Assembly: GCF_015471405.1 (NCBI RefSeq)
Contig: NZ_BLVZ01000005.1
Span: forward strand, 1 to 64,000
Source: Pseudomonas cichorii
Lineage (GTDB): Bacteria > Pseudomonadota > Gammaproteobacteria > Pseudomonadales > Pseudomonadaceae
Direction of reading: 5' to 3'
DNA length: 64,000 nucleotides
Shown: positions 34,311 through 42,868 of the stretch, one piece after another
Numbering within the stretch: the first letter of the stretch is position 1
Layout of the letters: each line of letters starts with the position of its first letter
Position numbers and translations under genes: made by a program
Notes under the pieces: model-generated
What the model saw: only the letters and a program-made list of their open reading frames with translations
What the model was told of the DNA's origin: nothing
Database searches by the model: none

Positions 34311-35798
34311 TTATTCCTTCTCGCTGCTCGTCTGCTCCGCCAACGCCACCGCCCGAAACATCGCACGGCGCTTGTTGATGGTTTCTTCCCACTCAAGAGC
34401 CGGCACCGAGTCGGCAACGATACCGCCGCCCGCCTGCACATGCAGTTCGCCATCCTTGATGACGGCAGTACGAATGGCAATCGCGGTGTCCATGTTGCCG
34501 TTCCAGGCCATGTACCCCACTGCCCCGCCGTAGACACCGCGCTTGACGGGTTCCAGCTCGTCGATGATTTCCATGGCACGGATTTTCGGCGCGCCGGACA
34601 GGGTGCCCGCAGGCAGGATGGCACGCAGCGCGTCCATGGCCGTCAGCCCGCTTTTCAACTGGCCGGTGACATTGGAAACGATGTGCATCACGTTGGAATA
34701 ACGCTCGATGACCATCTTCTCGGTCAGCTTGACCGAACCGATTTCCGAGACGCGCCCCGTGTCGTTACGTCCCAGATCGATGAGCATCAGGTGCTCGGCG
34801 ATTTCCTTGTCGTCGGACAGCAGGTCTTCTTCCAGCGCGCGGTCAGCCTCTTCGGTGGCGCCACGCGGGCGTGTACCGGCAATCGGGCGAACAGTGACCA
34901 GATTGTCCTCGACCCGCACCAGTACTTCCGGCGAGCTGCCGACCACATGGAAGTCGCCGAAGTTGAAGAAGTACATGTAAGGCGTAGGGTTGAAGCAGCG
35001 CAGCGCCCGATACAGATCGATAGGCGCAGCCTTGAAGTCGATGGACATGCGTTGCGACGGCACGACCTGCATCACATCCCCGGCCAGGATGTATTGCTTG
35101 ATGGTGTCGACCGCCTTTTCGTAATCGTTCTGGGTGAAGCTGGAACGGAACACCGGCTCGGCGGCTGGCGGCCTGTCCAGCGCCAGACCACGACGCGGCG
35201 TGATCGGCTGACGCAGTTTTTCCATCAGCTCATCGAGGCGCGCACGGCCGCTTTCATAAGCGTCCTGCAGGGCCGGATCGACCAGTACGATGGCGTGCAT
35301 CTTGCCGGCCAGGTTATCGAAAACAACGACAGCATCGGAAACCATCAGCAGGATATCCGGCACACCCAGCGGGTCCGGATTCGGGCAGTTGGCCAGACGC
35401 TTTTCGACATAGCGCACACAGTCGTAGCCGAAATAGCCCACCAGACCACCGTTGAAACGCGGCAGGCCGGCAATGGTCGGAACGTTGTAGCGTGCCTTGA
35501 ACTCTTCGACGAATGCCAACGGGTCTTCGACGTCGTGGCTTTCGACCTCTACACCCTCGTGGGTCACGCTGACATGGTGACCATGAACGCGCATCACGGT
35601 GCTGCAAGGCAGGCCAATGATGGAGTAGCGCCCCCACTTCTCGCCGCCTTGTACCGACTCCAGCAGGTAGGAGTTCGGCTGATCGGCAAGTTTCAGGTAG
35701 ATCGACAGCGGTGTATCGAAGTCGGCCAGGGTTTCGTGGGCAAGCGGAATGCGGTTATAGCCAGCAGCAGCCAAACGCAGGAATTCTTCACGGTTCAT
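34311..35798 (-). CDS. trpE: Anthranilate synthase component I
   Basis: The 495-residue chorismate-using enzyme makes anthranilate, the first step of tryptophan synthesis, with the TrpG glutaminase encoded elsewhere. The N-terminal domain holds the tryptophan feedback site ([18 protein letters not shown] near residue 43). The C-terminal catalytic part has [32 protein letters not shown] and [17 protein letters not shown]. It is the last gene of rpe-gph-trpE. The 70 bases before it contain no leader peptide with Trp codons, so attenuation at this spot is not apparent. Confidence 0.95.
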   Translation of the reverse strand: MNREEFLRLAAAGYNRIPLAHETLADFDTPLSIYLKLADQPNSYLLESVQGGEKWGRYSIIGLPCSTVMRVHGHHVSVTHEGVEVESHDVEDPLAFVEEFKARYNVPTIAGLPRFNGGLVGYFGYDCVRYVEKRLANCPNPDPLGVPDILLMVSDAVVVFDNLAGKMHAIVLVDPALQDAYESGRARLDELMEKLRQPITPRRGLALDRPPAAEPVFRSSFTQNDYEKAVDTIKQYILAGDVMQVVPSQRMSIDFKAAPIDLYRALRCFNPTPYMYFFNFGDFHVVGSSPEVLVRVEDNLVTVRPIAGTRPRGATEEADRALEEDLLSDDKEIAEHLMLIDLGRNDTGRVSEIGSVKLTEKMVIERYSNVMHIVSNVTGQLKSGLTAMDALRAILPAGTLSGAPKIRAMEIIDELEPVKRGVYGGAVGYMAWNGNMDTAIAIRTAVIKDGELHVQAGGGIVADSVPALEWEETINKRRAMFRAVALAEQTSSEKE

Positions 35799-35868
35799 GA
35801 ACAGCCTCGTGGTTTGAGGGTAAAACGGTCAGGTAGGCAAACATGCCGCACAAGCGGCCGGAATCAAA

Positions 35869-36687
35869 TCAGGCGCGCCAACGCCAACGGGCCAGGGCCT
35901 TGATGACTTTCATCCAGAGTTTGCGAGTGACCACCACGATGGAATCTCTAAGGGAGGGACGTTGAATGTCGGGCAACAGTATCTCAGCGTCTTGATCCAG
36001 GCAACCGGGAATCAGCTTGCGCAGATCATCGATCACCAGCGACGGGGATTCTTCAGCGATGGGCCGGCCATGGTTGTAGCCATAGGTCAGCCCGACACAG
36101 GCCACGCCAGCCGCCTTCGCCGCCAGCACATCGGAGCGAGAGTCGCCGACGAACAGTGACTGGGAGGCAGGAATACCGGTCATTTTCATGACAAAGAACA
36201 GGGCTGCCGGGTCCGGTTTTTTCTGCGGCATGGTGTCGCCGCCGATGATCCAGCGAAAGAAACGCCCCAGCTTCATTTCATCCAGCAACGGAGCGACGAA
36301 GCGCTCCGGCTTGTTGGTGATGAGGGCCATCTCGACCCCCATCTTCTGCAACCACTTCAGGGTTTCACGAACGCCGGGGTAGACCACGGTGAATTCGTGT
36401 TTTTCGGCATAAGCCTGCATGAAGATTTCCAGCGCCTGCTCGGCCAGGGCGTCATCGACAGCGCTGTGATCAATGTCATTGGCCAGCGCCCGACGCACCA
36501 GTACCGGCGCGCCGTTGCCAATCCATTGCCGAACCGACTCAAGACCGGCCGGAGGGCGACCGAGTTCGAGCAGCATCTTGTCAACGGCCACGGCCAGATC
36601 AGGCCCTGAATCCACAAGGGTCCCGTCCAGATCGAACATGATCAGCCTGGGCAACTTGCCCGCAAACAAATGCTCGAAGCCGCTCAT
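35869..36687 (-). CDS. gph: Phosphoglycolate phosphatase
   Basis: The 272-residue HAD-superfamily hydrolase dephosphorylates 2-phosphoglycolate arising from DNA repair. HAD motif I is [16 protein letters not shown] (about residue 17), motif II is ITNKP near residue 120, and motif III/IV is [15 protein letters not shown]. Its C-terminal tail of about 40 residues is longer than in E. coli Gph and rich in Arg and Trp. The ATGA at its start overlaps the rpe stop. It is cotranscribed with rpe and trpE. Confidence 0.9.
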   Translation of the reverse strand: MSGFEHLFAGKLPRLIMFDLDGTLVDSGPDLAVAVDKMLLELGRPPAGLESVRQWIGNGAPVLVRRALANDIDHSAVDDALAEQALEIFMQAYAEKHEFTVVYPGVRETLKWLQKMGVEMALITNKPERFVAPLLDEMKLGRFFRWIIGGDTMPQKKPDPAALFFVMKMTGIPASQSLFVGDSRSDVLAAKAAGVACVGLTYGYNHGRPIAEESPSLVIDDLRKLIPGCLDQDAEILLPDIQRPSLRDSIVVVTRKLWMKVIKALARWRWRA

Positions 36688-37358
36688 GCGCGGGCTGCCG
36701 CCAGTTCGTTGCGCATTTTCTCGATCACTTCCTTGTAATCGGGAGCATTGAAAATAGCCGAGCCAGCGACAAAGGTGTCAGCACCCGCAGCCGCGATTTC
36801 ACGAATGTTCGCGACGTTGACGCCACCGTCGATTTCCAGACGGATGTCACGTCCCGACGCATCGATCAAGGCACGCGCTTCGCGCAGCTTGTTCAGCGTA
36901 CCGGGAATGAACTTCTGACCGCCGAAGCCCGGGTTGACGCTCATGAGCAGGATCATGTCGACCTTGTCCATGACATATTCCAGCAGGTTCAGGGGCGTCG
37001 CCGGGTTGAACACCAGACCAGCCTTGCAACCGCCCTCGCGGATCAGTTGCAGCGAGCGATCGATATGCTGGGTCGCCTCAGGGTGAAAGGTAATGTACGT
37101 GGCACCCGCTTCGATGAAATCACCGATGATGCGATCCACCGGGCTGACCATCAGATGCACGTCGATGGGTGCAGTGACGCCATACTTGCGCAACGCGCTG
37201 CACACCATCGGACCGATGGTCAGGTTCGGGACATAGTGATTGTCCATGACATCGAAGTGGACGAAGTCCGCGCCAGCGGCAAGTACATTGTCGACTTCCT
37301 CGCCCAGACGGGCGAAGTCAGCGGAAAGGATCGATGGGGCAATAACGAAGGGCTGCAT
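36684..37358 (-). CDS. rpe: Ribulose-phosphate 3-epimerase
   Basis: The 224-residue TIM-barrel enzyme interconverts ribulose-5-phosphate and xylulose-5-phosphate in the pentose phosphate pathway. Conserved blocks are [15 protein letters not shown] (residue 7), [19 protein letters not shown] with the metal ligands, DVHLMV, and [14 protein letters not shown]. The final EIDGGV supplies the second catalytic Asp. It starts the rpe-gph-trpE operon. A TACAAT -10 candidate lies 36 bases upstream and a 14-copy tandem repeat lies directly behind that. Confidence 0.95.
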   Translation of the reverse strand: MQPFVIAPSILSADFARLGEEVDNVLAAGADFVHFDVMDNHYVPNLTIGPMVCSALRKYGVTAPIDVHLMVSPVDRIIGDFIEAGATYITFHPEATQHIDRSLQLIREGGCKAGLVFNPATPLNLLEYVMDKVDMILLMSVNPGFGGQKFIPGTLNKLREARALIDASGRDIRLEIDGGVNVANIREIAAAGADTFVAGSAIFNAPDYKEVIEKMRNELAAARA

Positions 37359-37393
37359 GGCGCACCTGTTTGAGCTAAATCACGGTGGCGCGC

Positions 37394-37399
37394 ATTGTA
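37394..37399 (-). promoter_or_regulatory. Candidate -10 box of rpe
   Basis: On the minus strand TACAAT lies 36 bases upstream of the rpe ATG. No good -35 hexamer sits at 17 bp. The nearest TTG-type sequence is in the first unit of the tandem repeat, 24 bp away, so promoter strength may depend on the repeat edge. Weak evidence. Confidence 0.3.
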
Positions 37400-37422
37400 A
37401 GCGCAGAAGCAGCAAGGAGAAA

Positions 37423-37520
37423 GCTACAAGCTACAAGCTACAAGCTACAAGCTACAAGCTACAAGCTACAAGCTACAAGCTACAAGCTACAAGCTACAAG
37501 CTACAAGCTACAAGCTACAA
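37423..37520. repeat. 14-copy perfect 7-bp tandem repeat
   Basis: Fourteen identical units of GCTACAA run without a mismatch for 98 bases between the agtD stop and the rpe start. The right flank contains AAGCTTGTAGCTT (37540-37552), complementary to the array, so slipped hairpins can form. The unit is the core of a dispersed element also seen at 58522-58592. Arrays of this type vary by slippage. Confidence 0.97.
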
Positions 37521-37563
37521 GCTTTTGACTTGAAGCTTAAAGCTTGTAGCTTGCCGCTCCCAC

Positions 37564-38388
37564 CTACTCCCCTGTCGTCCTCAGCTTCTCGCTGCGTCCG
37601 CGCAGCCACTCCAGCACCAGCAGCAACACCACCGAGAAAGCGATCAGCAAGGTCGCGGCGGCGGCGATGGTCGGGCTGAGGTTTTCGCGGATGCCGCTGA
37701 ACATCTGGCGTGGCAGGGTCGCTTGTTCTGGACCGGCGAGGAACAGGGTGACCACGACTTCGTCGAAGGAGGTCGCGAAGGCGAACAGCGCACCGGAAAT
37801 CACGCCCGGAGCGATCAGCGGCAGGGTCACTCGACGAAACGCCGTCAGTGGCGAAGCGCCCAAGTTGGCAGCAGCGCGCACCAGGTTGTAGTTGAAGCCC
37901 TGCAAGGTGGCCGACACGGTGATGATCACGAACGGTACGCCCAGCACCGCATGCACCAGAATCAGCGAGGTGTAGCTGTTGCCCAGCCCCAGCGGCGCGA
38001 AGAACAGGTAGCTGGCAACGCCCACGATCACCATCGGCACCACCATCGGCGAGATCACCAGCGCCATGACCAGCGGCTTGCCGGGGAAATCACCACGGGT
38101 CAGACCGATGGCGGCCAATGTCCCGAAGATCATCGCCAGCAGCGTGGAGGCCGGCGCGACGATCATGCTGTTCTTCAGCGAGCGCATCCACTCGGCGGAA
38201 CCGAAGAAGTCCTGATACCACTGCAATGAAAAGCCTTGCAGCGGGTAAACCAGAAAACTGCCCGAGTTGAACGACAACGGGACGATGACCAGCACCGGCA
38301 ACACCAGAAACAGCAGCACCAGTGCGCAGATGATGCGCAGTGCGTAATACCAGATGCGCTCGATGGGCGACGAATACGAATTCAGCAT
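37564..38388 (-). CDS. agtD: ABC permease for 4-aminobutyrate/5-aminovalerate, AgtD-like
   Basis: The 274-residue permease is of the PotC/YdcV class, with six hydrophobic segments. The ABC-contact EAA-like loop is NLGASPLTAFRRVTLPLIAPG near residue 185. It is the last gene of a four-gene set that, with the neighbouring two-component system and rpe-gph-trpE, matches the agtABCD-agtSR order of P. aeruginosa (PA0600-PA0606). That system imports 4-aminobutyrate and 5-aminovalerate. Substrate is by analogy; a polyamine-type importer is the generic alternative. Confidence 0.85.
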   Translation of the reverse strand: MLNSYSSPIERIWYYALRIICALVLLFLVLPVLVIVPLSFNSGSFLVYPLQGFSLQWYQDFFGSAEWMRSLKNSMIVAPASTLLAMIFGTLAAIGLTRGDFPGKPLVMALVISPMVVPMVIVGVASYLFFAPLGLGNSYTSLILVHAVLGVPFVIITVSATLQGFNYNLVRAAANLGASPLTAFRRVTLPLIAPGVISGALFAFATSFDEVVVTLFLAGPEQATLPRQMFSGIRENLSPTIAAAATLLIAFSVVLLLVLEWLRGRSEKLRTTGE

Positions 38389-38399
38389 GATGATTCCCC

Positions 38400-39647
38400 T
38401 CAGCTCAAACGCAGGCGGCTCGCGCCGACCAGCCAGCTATAGATCAGATACAGCACGACGGTTGCCAACAGCAGCAGGCCGCCCAGTGCCGTCGCCATGC
38501 CCCAGTTGATGCTGGTGTTGGTGTAGAAGGCCACGAAATAGCTGACCATCTGGTCGTTCGGGCTACCCAGCAATGCCGGGGTGATGTAGTAGCCGATCGA
38601 CAGGATGAAGACCAACAGGCAGCCAGCCCCGATCCCGGCATAGGTCTGCGGGAAGTACACGCGCCAGAAGCTGGTGAACGGATGGCAGCCCAGGGAAATG
38701 GCAGCACGCATGTAAGTTGGCGAGATGTTTTTCATCACGCTGTAGATCGGCAGGATCATGAACGGCAGCATGATATGCACCATCGAGATGTAGACGCCGA
38801 CCCGGTTGAAAACCAGTTCGATCGGCTTGTCGATGATGCCCATGGCGATCAGCGCACCATTGATCAGACCACTCGATTGCAGCAACACGATCCAGGCTGC
38901 TACCCGGACCAGAATCGAGGTCCAGAACGGTAGCAGGACCAGAATCATCAAGAGGTTGCTCTGCCGTGCAGGCAGGCTGGCCAACAGATAGGCAAGTGGA
39001 TACGCCAGCACCAGACAGATGGTGGTGATTACCAGGCCCATCCAGAATGTGCGGGTGAAGATATCCAGGTAAATGGCCTGGTCCGGAGTTGCAGCGGCCA
39101 CTTCACCGACATCGTCGATGCGGTGGTCGACAGCGGCCAGCAGGTAATAGGGGGTAAGGCTGCTGGTGTTGCGACGAATGGCCTGCCAATAGGCAGGGTC
39201 GCCCCAACGTTCGTCCAGCGCTTCCAGTGCATCTTTATAAGAGGCAGGCTCGGTCTTGAAGGGCAGCGCGCGAGCGGTCTTGCTCAGCAGGCTGCGATAA
39301 CCGGCCAGTTCCATGTTCAGGCGCTTGGACAACTCGCCCAAAGTCGAATTCTTGCGGGTTTCAGCCAGATCCAGGCTCAATGCCTTGTAGGTCGACTCGG
39401 GCGGAAGCCCTTTACCGTCCCACTTCTCGACTTCAATCACGGTGCTCGGCAGTGCGGCAACGACTTCCGGGTTGCTGACGCTCTTGTAAAGCAACGCAGC
39501 AATGGGCACCAGAAAGACCAGCAGCAGAAAGATGACCAACGGAGCAATCAGCGCCTGGGCTTTCCAGCGGTTGACCCGCTCGGCACGAGCCAGGCGTTGC
39601 TTCAAGTTGGGGCTGGCGCCTTCAGTCAGGGGCACGGCGGTGGCCAT
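38400..39647 (-). CDS. agtC: ABC permease for 4-aminobutyrate/5-aminovalerate, AgtC-like
   Basis: The 415-residue permease is of the PotB class. The first membrane helix (about residues 33-52) is followed by an unusually long soluble insert of about 140 residues rich in charged amino acids. The remaining helices and the coupling loop AAISLGCHPFTSFWRVYFPQT (near 320) are normal. Standard PotB proteins are about 280 residues, so the insert accounts for the extra length. It lies 11 bp from agtD and 79 bp from agtB. Confidence 0.85.
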   Translation of the reverse strand: MATAVPLTEGASPNLKQRLARAERVNRWKAQALIAPLVIFLLLVFLVPIAALLYKSVSNPEVVAALPSTVIEVEKWDGKGLPPESTYKALSLDLAETRKNSTLGELSKRLNMELAGYRSLLSKTARALPFKTEPASYKDALEALDERWGDPAYWQAIRRNTSSLTPYYLLAAVDHRIDDVGEVAAATPDQAIYLDIFTRTFWMGLVITTICLVLAYPLAYLLASLPARQSNLLMILVLLPFWTSILVRVAAWIVLLQSSGLINGALIAMGIIDKPIELVFNRVGVYISMVHIMLPFMILPIYSVMKNISPTYMRAAISLGCHPFTSFWRVYFPQTYAGIGAGCLLVFILSIGYYITPALLGSPNDQMVSYFVAFYTNTSINWGMATALGGLLLLATVVLYLIYSWLVGASRLRLS

Positions 39648-39726
39648 AGCGAACTCCGAAATCTTTGAACGAGGGGAGCGTTTCCTGAGCCGGAAACGCT
39701 CCTGGATCTAACTCAGGTTGACGCGA

Positions 39727-40758
39727 TTACTTGGCAGCCCAAGCGGTGAAGCGCTGTTCCAGCGACTCGCCGTTGTCAGTCCAGAACGTCACGTCCATCT
39801 GCACCTGATCCTTGATGTTTTCAGGAGTGGTCGGCATGTTCTGCAGGGTTTCCTTGTCCAGCAGAGCAACCGCCTGGGTGTTGGCCGGGCCGTAGGCAAT
39901 GTTCTGCGAATAGGTCTTCTGCTGCTCCGGGCTCAGGATGTAAGCGATGAACTTCTTCGCCGCTTCAACGTTTTTCGAGCCCTTTGGAATGGCCCATGCG
40001 TCGAAGTCATAAACGCCGCCGGTCCAGACCACTTTCAGGTTGCTTTCCTTCTGCACGGCAGCGATACGACCGTTGTAGGCCGAACTCATGACCACGTCGC
40101 CGGAAGCAAGGTACTGAGGAGGCTGAGCGCCTGCTTCCCACCATTGAATGTTTGGCTTGAGCTCATCGAGCTTCTTGAAGGCGCGGTCCTGACCGTCCTT
40201 GCTGGCCAGTACCTTGTAGACGTCCTTCGGCGCAACGCCATCAGCCATCAGAGCGAATTCCAGGGTGTACTTGGCGCCTTTGCGCAGGCCGCGCTTGCCC
40301 GGGAATTTCTTGGTGTCCCAGAAGTCGACCCAACTGGTCGGAGCAGTGCTGACCTTGTCGGCGTTGTAAGCCAACACGGTGGACCATACGAAGAAGCCTG
40401 CACCGCAGGTGGTCAGCGCGCCCGGTACGAAGTTTTCGGCCTTGCCGAACAACGCAGGGTCCAGCTCTTCGAACATGTCTTCGTCGCAACCACGGGATAG
40501 CTCGGGCGATTCGACTTCTACCAGATCCCAGGAAACGCTCTTGGTGTCGACCATGGTCTTGATCTTGGCCATTTCACCGTTGTACTCGCCAGCGATGATC
40601 TTGCCATTACCTGCTTTCTCCCAAGGGGCATAGAAAGCCTTTTCCTGGGCCGCCTTGTTGGCGCCGCCGAAGGAGATAACGGTCAGATCAGCGGCCATGG
40701 CTTGCGCCGCGCACATCATGCCCAACGTGATAGCGGTGAACTTCAATGATTTCAGCAT
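39727..40758 (-). CDS. agtB: Periplasmic binding protein of the Agt transporter
   Basis: The 343-residue protein has a signal peptide cut after AQAMAA (residue 22) and a PotD/spermidine-type extracellular binding domain (ADLTVISFGGANKAAQEKAF). A negatively charged patch, SRGCDEDMFEELD, is near residue 88. There is no lipobox. In the P. aeruginosa cluster an additional binding-protein gene (PA0602) lies near agtA; here only this one is present. Ligand assignment rests on operon order. Confidence 0.85.
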   Translation of the reverse strand: MLKSLKFTAITLGMMCAAQAMAADLTVISFGGANKAAQEKAFYAPWEKAGNGKIIAGEYNGEMAKIKTMVDTKSVSWDLVEVESPELSRGCDEDMFEELDPALFGKAENFVPGALTTCGAGFFVWSTVLAYNADKVSTAPTSWVDFWDTKKFPGKRGLRKGAKYTLEFALMADGVAPKDVYKVLASKDGQDRAFKKLDELKPNIQWWEAGAQPPQYLASGDVVMSSAYNGRIAAVQKESNLKVVWTGGVYDFDAWAIPKGSKNVEAAKKFIAYILSPEQQKTYSQNIAYGPANTQAVALLDKETLQNMPTTPENIKDQVQMDVTFWTDNGESLEQRFTAWAAK

Positions 40759-40839
40759 TTATTCTTTTCTCCACGAGCAGTGTTGGTAAGCGATTGGGAT
40801 GGGCGATCGTTCGCCTCTGTTGTTGCTTTTATCGATAGA

Positions 40840-41964
40840 TCAATGCACTTGCTGCAAGGGATCGAGCGCGCGAGCGTGCTCGACTTGCCATCCAAGGGGC
40901 ACGACGTCGCCAACGCTCAACGCCGCATCCAGCTCGGCGATAGGCTGCTTGACGAAAAAGTCGGTCTTGCCTGCCACTTCCAGACGCACTCGAACGTGGT
41001 CGCCCAGATAAATGAACTCGGCAACACGGCCCGAGAAACGGTTTACACAACTTTCGCTACGGCCATTGAGGCTGATGCGTTCAGGGCGGATCGACAGGGT
41101 GACCGGATCACCGGCCTGGCCGACATTGATCGCCAATGCCTCAACTTTTTCACCACGCCCCAGCTCGACGACGCAGCGGTCGCCGTTCTGGCTGACCAAG
41201 CGCCCGTTGAGACGGTTGTTCTCGCCAATGAAGTTGGCGACGAAGGTGTTTTTGGGTTCTTCGTAAAGGGTGCGCGGTGGAGCGATCTGCTGGATTTCGC
41301 CCTGATGGAACACCGCAACACGGTCGGACATGGTCAGCGCTTCGCCCTGGTCGTGGGTCACGTAGACCACTGTCACACCCAGACGCTGGTGAAGATGCTT
41401 GATCTCCATCTGCATGTGTTCGCGCAGTTGCTTGTCGAGCGCGCCGAGCGGCTCGTCCATCAGCACCAGTTGTGGCTCGAAAACCAGTGCGCGGGCCAGG
41501 GCCACGCGCTGCTGCTGACCACCGGACAATTGCGCCGGATAGCGATGCGCAAAAGCGTCAAGCTGGACCATGCCCAGTGCGCGTTTGACCTTCTCGCCGA
41601 TATCGGTCTTGCTCATGCCACGCACCGACAGCGGGAACGCCAGGTTCTCGGCGACGGTCATGTGCGGGAACAGAGCGTAGTTCTGGAACACCATGCCGAT
41701 GTCGCGCTTGTGCGGCGGCACGTTGTTGATGGCCCGGCCGCCCAGCAGGATTTCACCCGAGGTCGGCGTCTCGAAACCGGCCAGCATCATCAGACTGGTG
41801 GTCTTGCCGGAACCCGACGGCCCGAGCAAGGTGAGGAATTCGCCTTTGCGAATGTCCAGGTTAAGGTCTTTGACGATCAGTGCTTCGCCGTCGTAGCTCT
41901 TCTGCACACCACGAAAGCTGACCAGAACATCATTTGCCCCAGCGCTTGAATCGACGTCACTCAT
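40840..41964 (-). CDS. agtA: ATPase of the Agt transporter
   Basis: The 374-residue ABC ATPase is PotA-like. Walker A GPSGSGKTT lies near residue 48, signature LSGGQQQRVALARAL near residue 147 and Walker B LVLMDEPLGALD after it, with the switch His in VYVTHDQGEA. A C-terminal TOBE_2 regulatory domain fills the last 110 residues. The ATG at 41964 is preceded by AAAGGTG at 7 bases; the GTG at 41973 is a less likely start. It is the first gene of the agtABCD set. Confidence 0.87.
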   Translation of the reverse strand: MSDVDSSAGANDVLVSFRGVQKSYDGEALIVKDLNLDIRKGEFLTLLGPSGSGKTTSLMMLAGFETPTSGEILLGGRAINNVPPHKRDIGMVFQNYALFPHMTVAENLAFPLSVRGMSKTDIGEKVKRALGMVQLDAFAHRYPAQLSGGQQQRVALARALVFEPQLVLMDEPLGALDKQLREHMQMEIKHLHQRLGVTVVYVTHDQGEALTMSDRVAVFHQGEIQQIAPPRTLYEEPKNTFVANFIGENNRLNGRLVSQNGDRCVVELGRGEKVEALAINVGQAGDPVTLSIRPERISLNGRSESCVNRFSGRVAEFIYLGDHVRVRLEVAGKTDFFVKQPIAELDAALSVGDVVPLGWQVEHARALDPLQQVH

Positions 41965-42141
41965 TACCCACACCTTTGTTTTGTCTGCGTGGGATCAAGA
42001 CTAGAACAGCGCACATACCGCGCAAATCGGGGGCCAGGAGAGATTTGCCTAAGCAGGCTGGAAGCCCCGGTGTAGGGATTGCCCTACACGGATGGCGGGA
42101 TTGGATAAGTGGCAATCAAGCACTTTTGTACGCAGAAAACC

Positions 42142-42224
42142 CCGTAGGACCGAATTCATTCGGGAAAGCGCCCTACCTGACACCACAGGTACATAGTTTT
42201 TCGCGAATGAATTCGCTCCTACGG
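42142..42224. repeat. Imperfect REP-like inverted repeat
   Basis: A left arm reading CCGTAGGACCGAATTCATTC (42142-42161) faces a right arm containing CGCGAATGAATTCGCTCC (42202-42219) and TACGG, 35-40 bases away. The arms differ at a few positions, unlike the perfect copies at 31134 and 45959. It lies between agtR and agtA, so agtSR and agtABCD probably form separate transcripts. Confidence 0.75.
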
Positions 42225-42238
42225 TGTCGTTTTCAGGA

Positions 42239-42868
42239 TCAGAGCAGCTTGTGCTCCATAGCATATTTCACCAGGTCCGCCAGCGAGTGGAGGTTCATCT
42301 TCTGCATCAGGCGCGCCTTGTGGGTGCTGATGGTCTTGCTGCTCAGGGCCAGTTGCTGAGCGATGTCATTGACGTTGGCGCCCTGAGCCAGACGCTCGAA
42401 CACCGAAAACTCGCGCTCCGACAGTAACGAGTGCAACGGGCGACTGTCGGTCAGACCGACCTCGAATACCATGCGGTCCGCCAGATCCGGGTCGATATAA
42501 CGCCCTCCGGCCGCCACCCGACGAATGGCTGTCAGCAACAGGGCCGGATCGCTGTCCTTGGTCGCATATCCCGCCGCGCCGACTTTCAATGCACGGGCAG
42601 CCATCTGCGCTTCGTCATGCATCGACAACACCAGAATCACCGGCGGATTATTCAACGCCCGAATCCGGGGAATCGCCTCCAGGCCGTTGACGCCCGGCAT
42701 GGAGATATCCAGCAGCACCACTTCGCAGGGCACATGCCGCAGGGTTTCAAGCAACTGCTCGCCATTACTGGCCTCGCCCACCACAAGCAGATCCTTCGCC
42801 AGGCCGATAAGCTGCTTGATGCCCTCACGCACAATGGTGTGGTCTTCAGCTACCAGTACACGAATCAC
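42239..42868 (-). CDS. agtR: LuxR-type response regulator AgtR
   Basis: The 209-residue protein joins a receiver domain (phospho-acceptor Asp in VVLLDISMPGVNG, about residue 55; acidic AED near residue 8) to a LuxR/GerE HTH (LSEREFSVFERLAQGANVND, then IAQQLALSSKTISTHKARL). The start is a GTG at 42868: AGGAG stands 8-9 bases upstream and the GTGA overlaps the stop of the sensor kinase gene. In P. aeruginosa AgtR activates amino-acid importer genes and also affects responses to peptidoglycan. It pairs with AgtS. Confidence 0.85.
   Translation of the reverse strand: MIRVLVAEDHTIVREGIKQLIGLAKDLLVVGEASNGEQLLETLRHVPCEVVLLDISMPGVNGLEAIPRIRALNNPPVILVLSMHDEAQMAARALKVGAAGYATKDSDPALLLTAIRRVAAGGRYIDPDLADRMVFEVGLTDSRPLHSLLSEREFSVFERLAQGANVNDIAQQLALSSKTISTHKARLMQKMNLHSLADLVKYAMEHKLL

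Noticed and set aside
35799..35868. Tryptophan leader peptide before trpE
   Set aside because: The gap between gph and trpE is only 70 bases and contains no short frame with Trp codons, so attenuation there is unsupported.
34440..35903. Open frame of 487 codons opposite trpE
   Set aside because: It overlaps the whole trpE coding region on the other strand, lacks any recognisable domain, and has no ribosome site.
37423..37520. CRISPR array
   Set aside because: The units are contiguous, seven bases long, and have no spacers. No cas gene is in the window.
37240..37533. Protein with repeated SYKLQAT units across the tandem repeat
   Set aside because: The repeat in the protein is simply the 7-base array read in three frames, and the frame begins inside the antisense of rpe. 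There is no support for translation.
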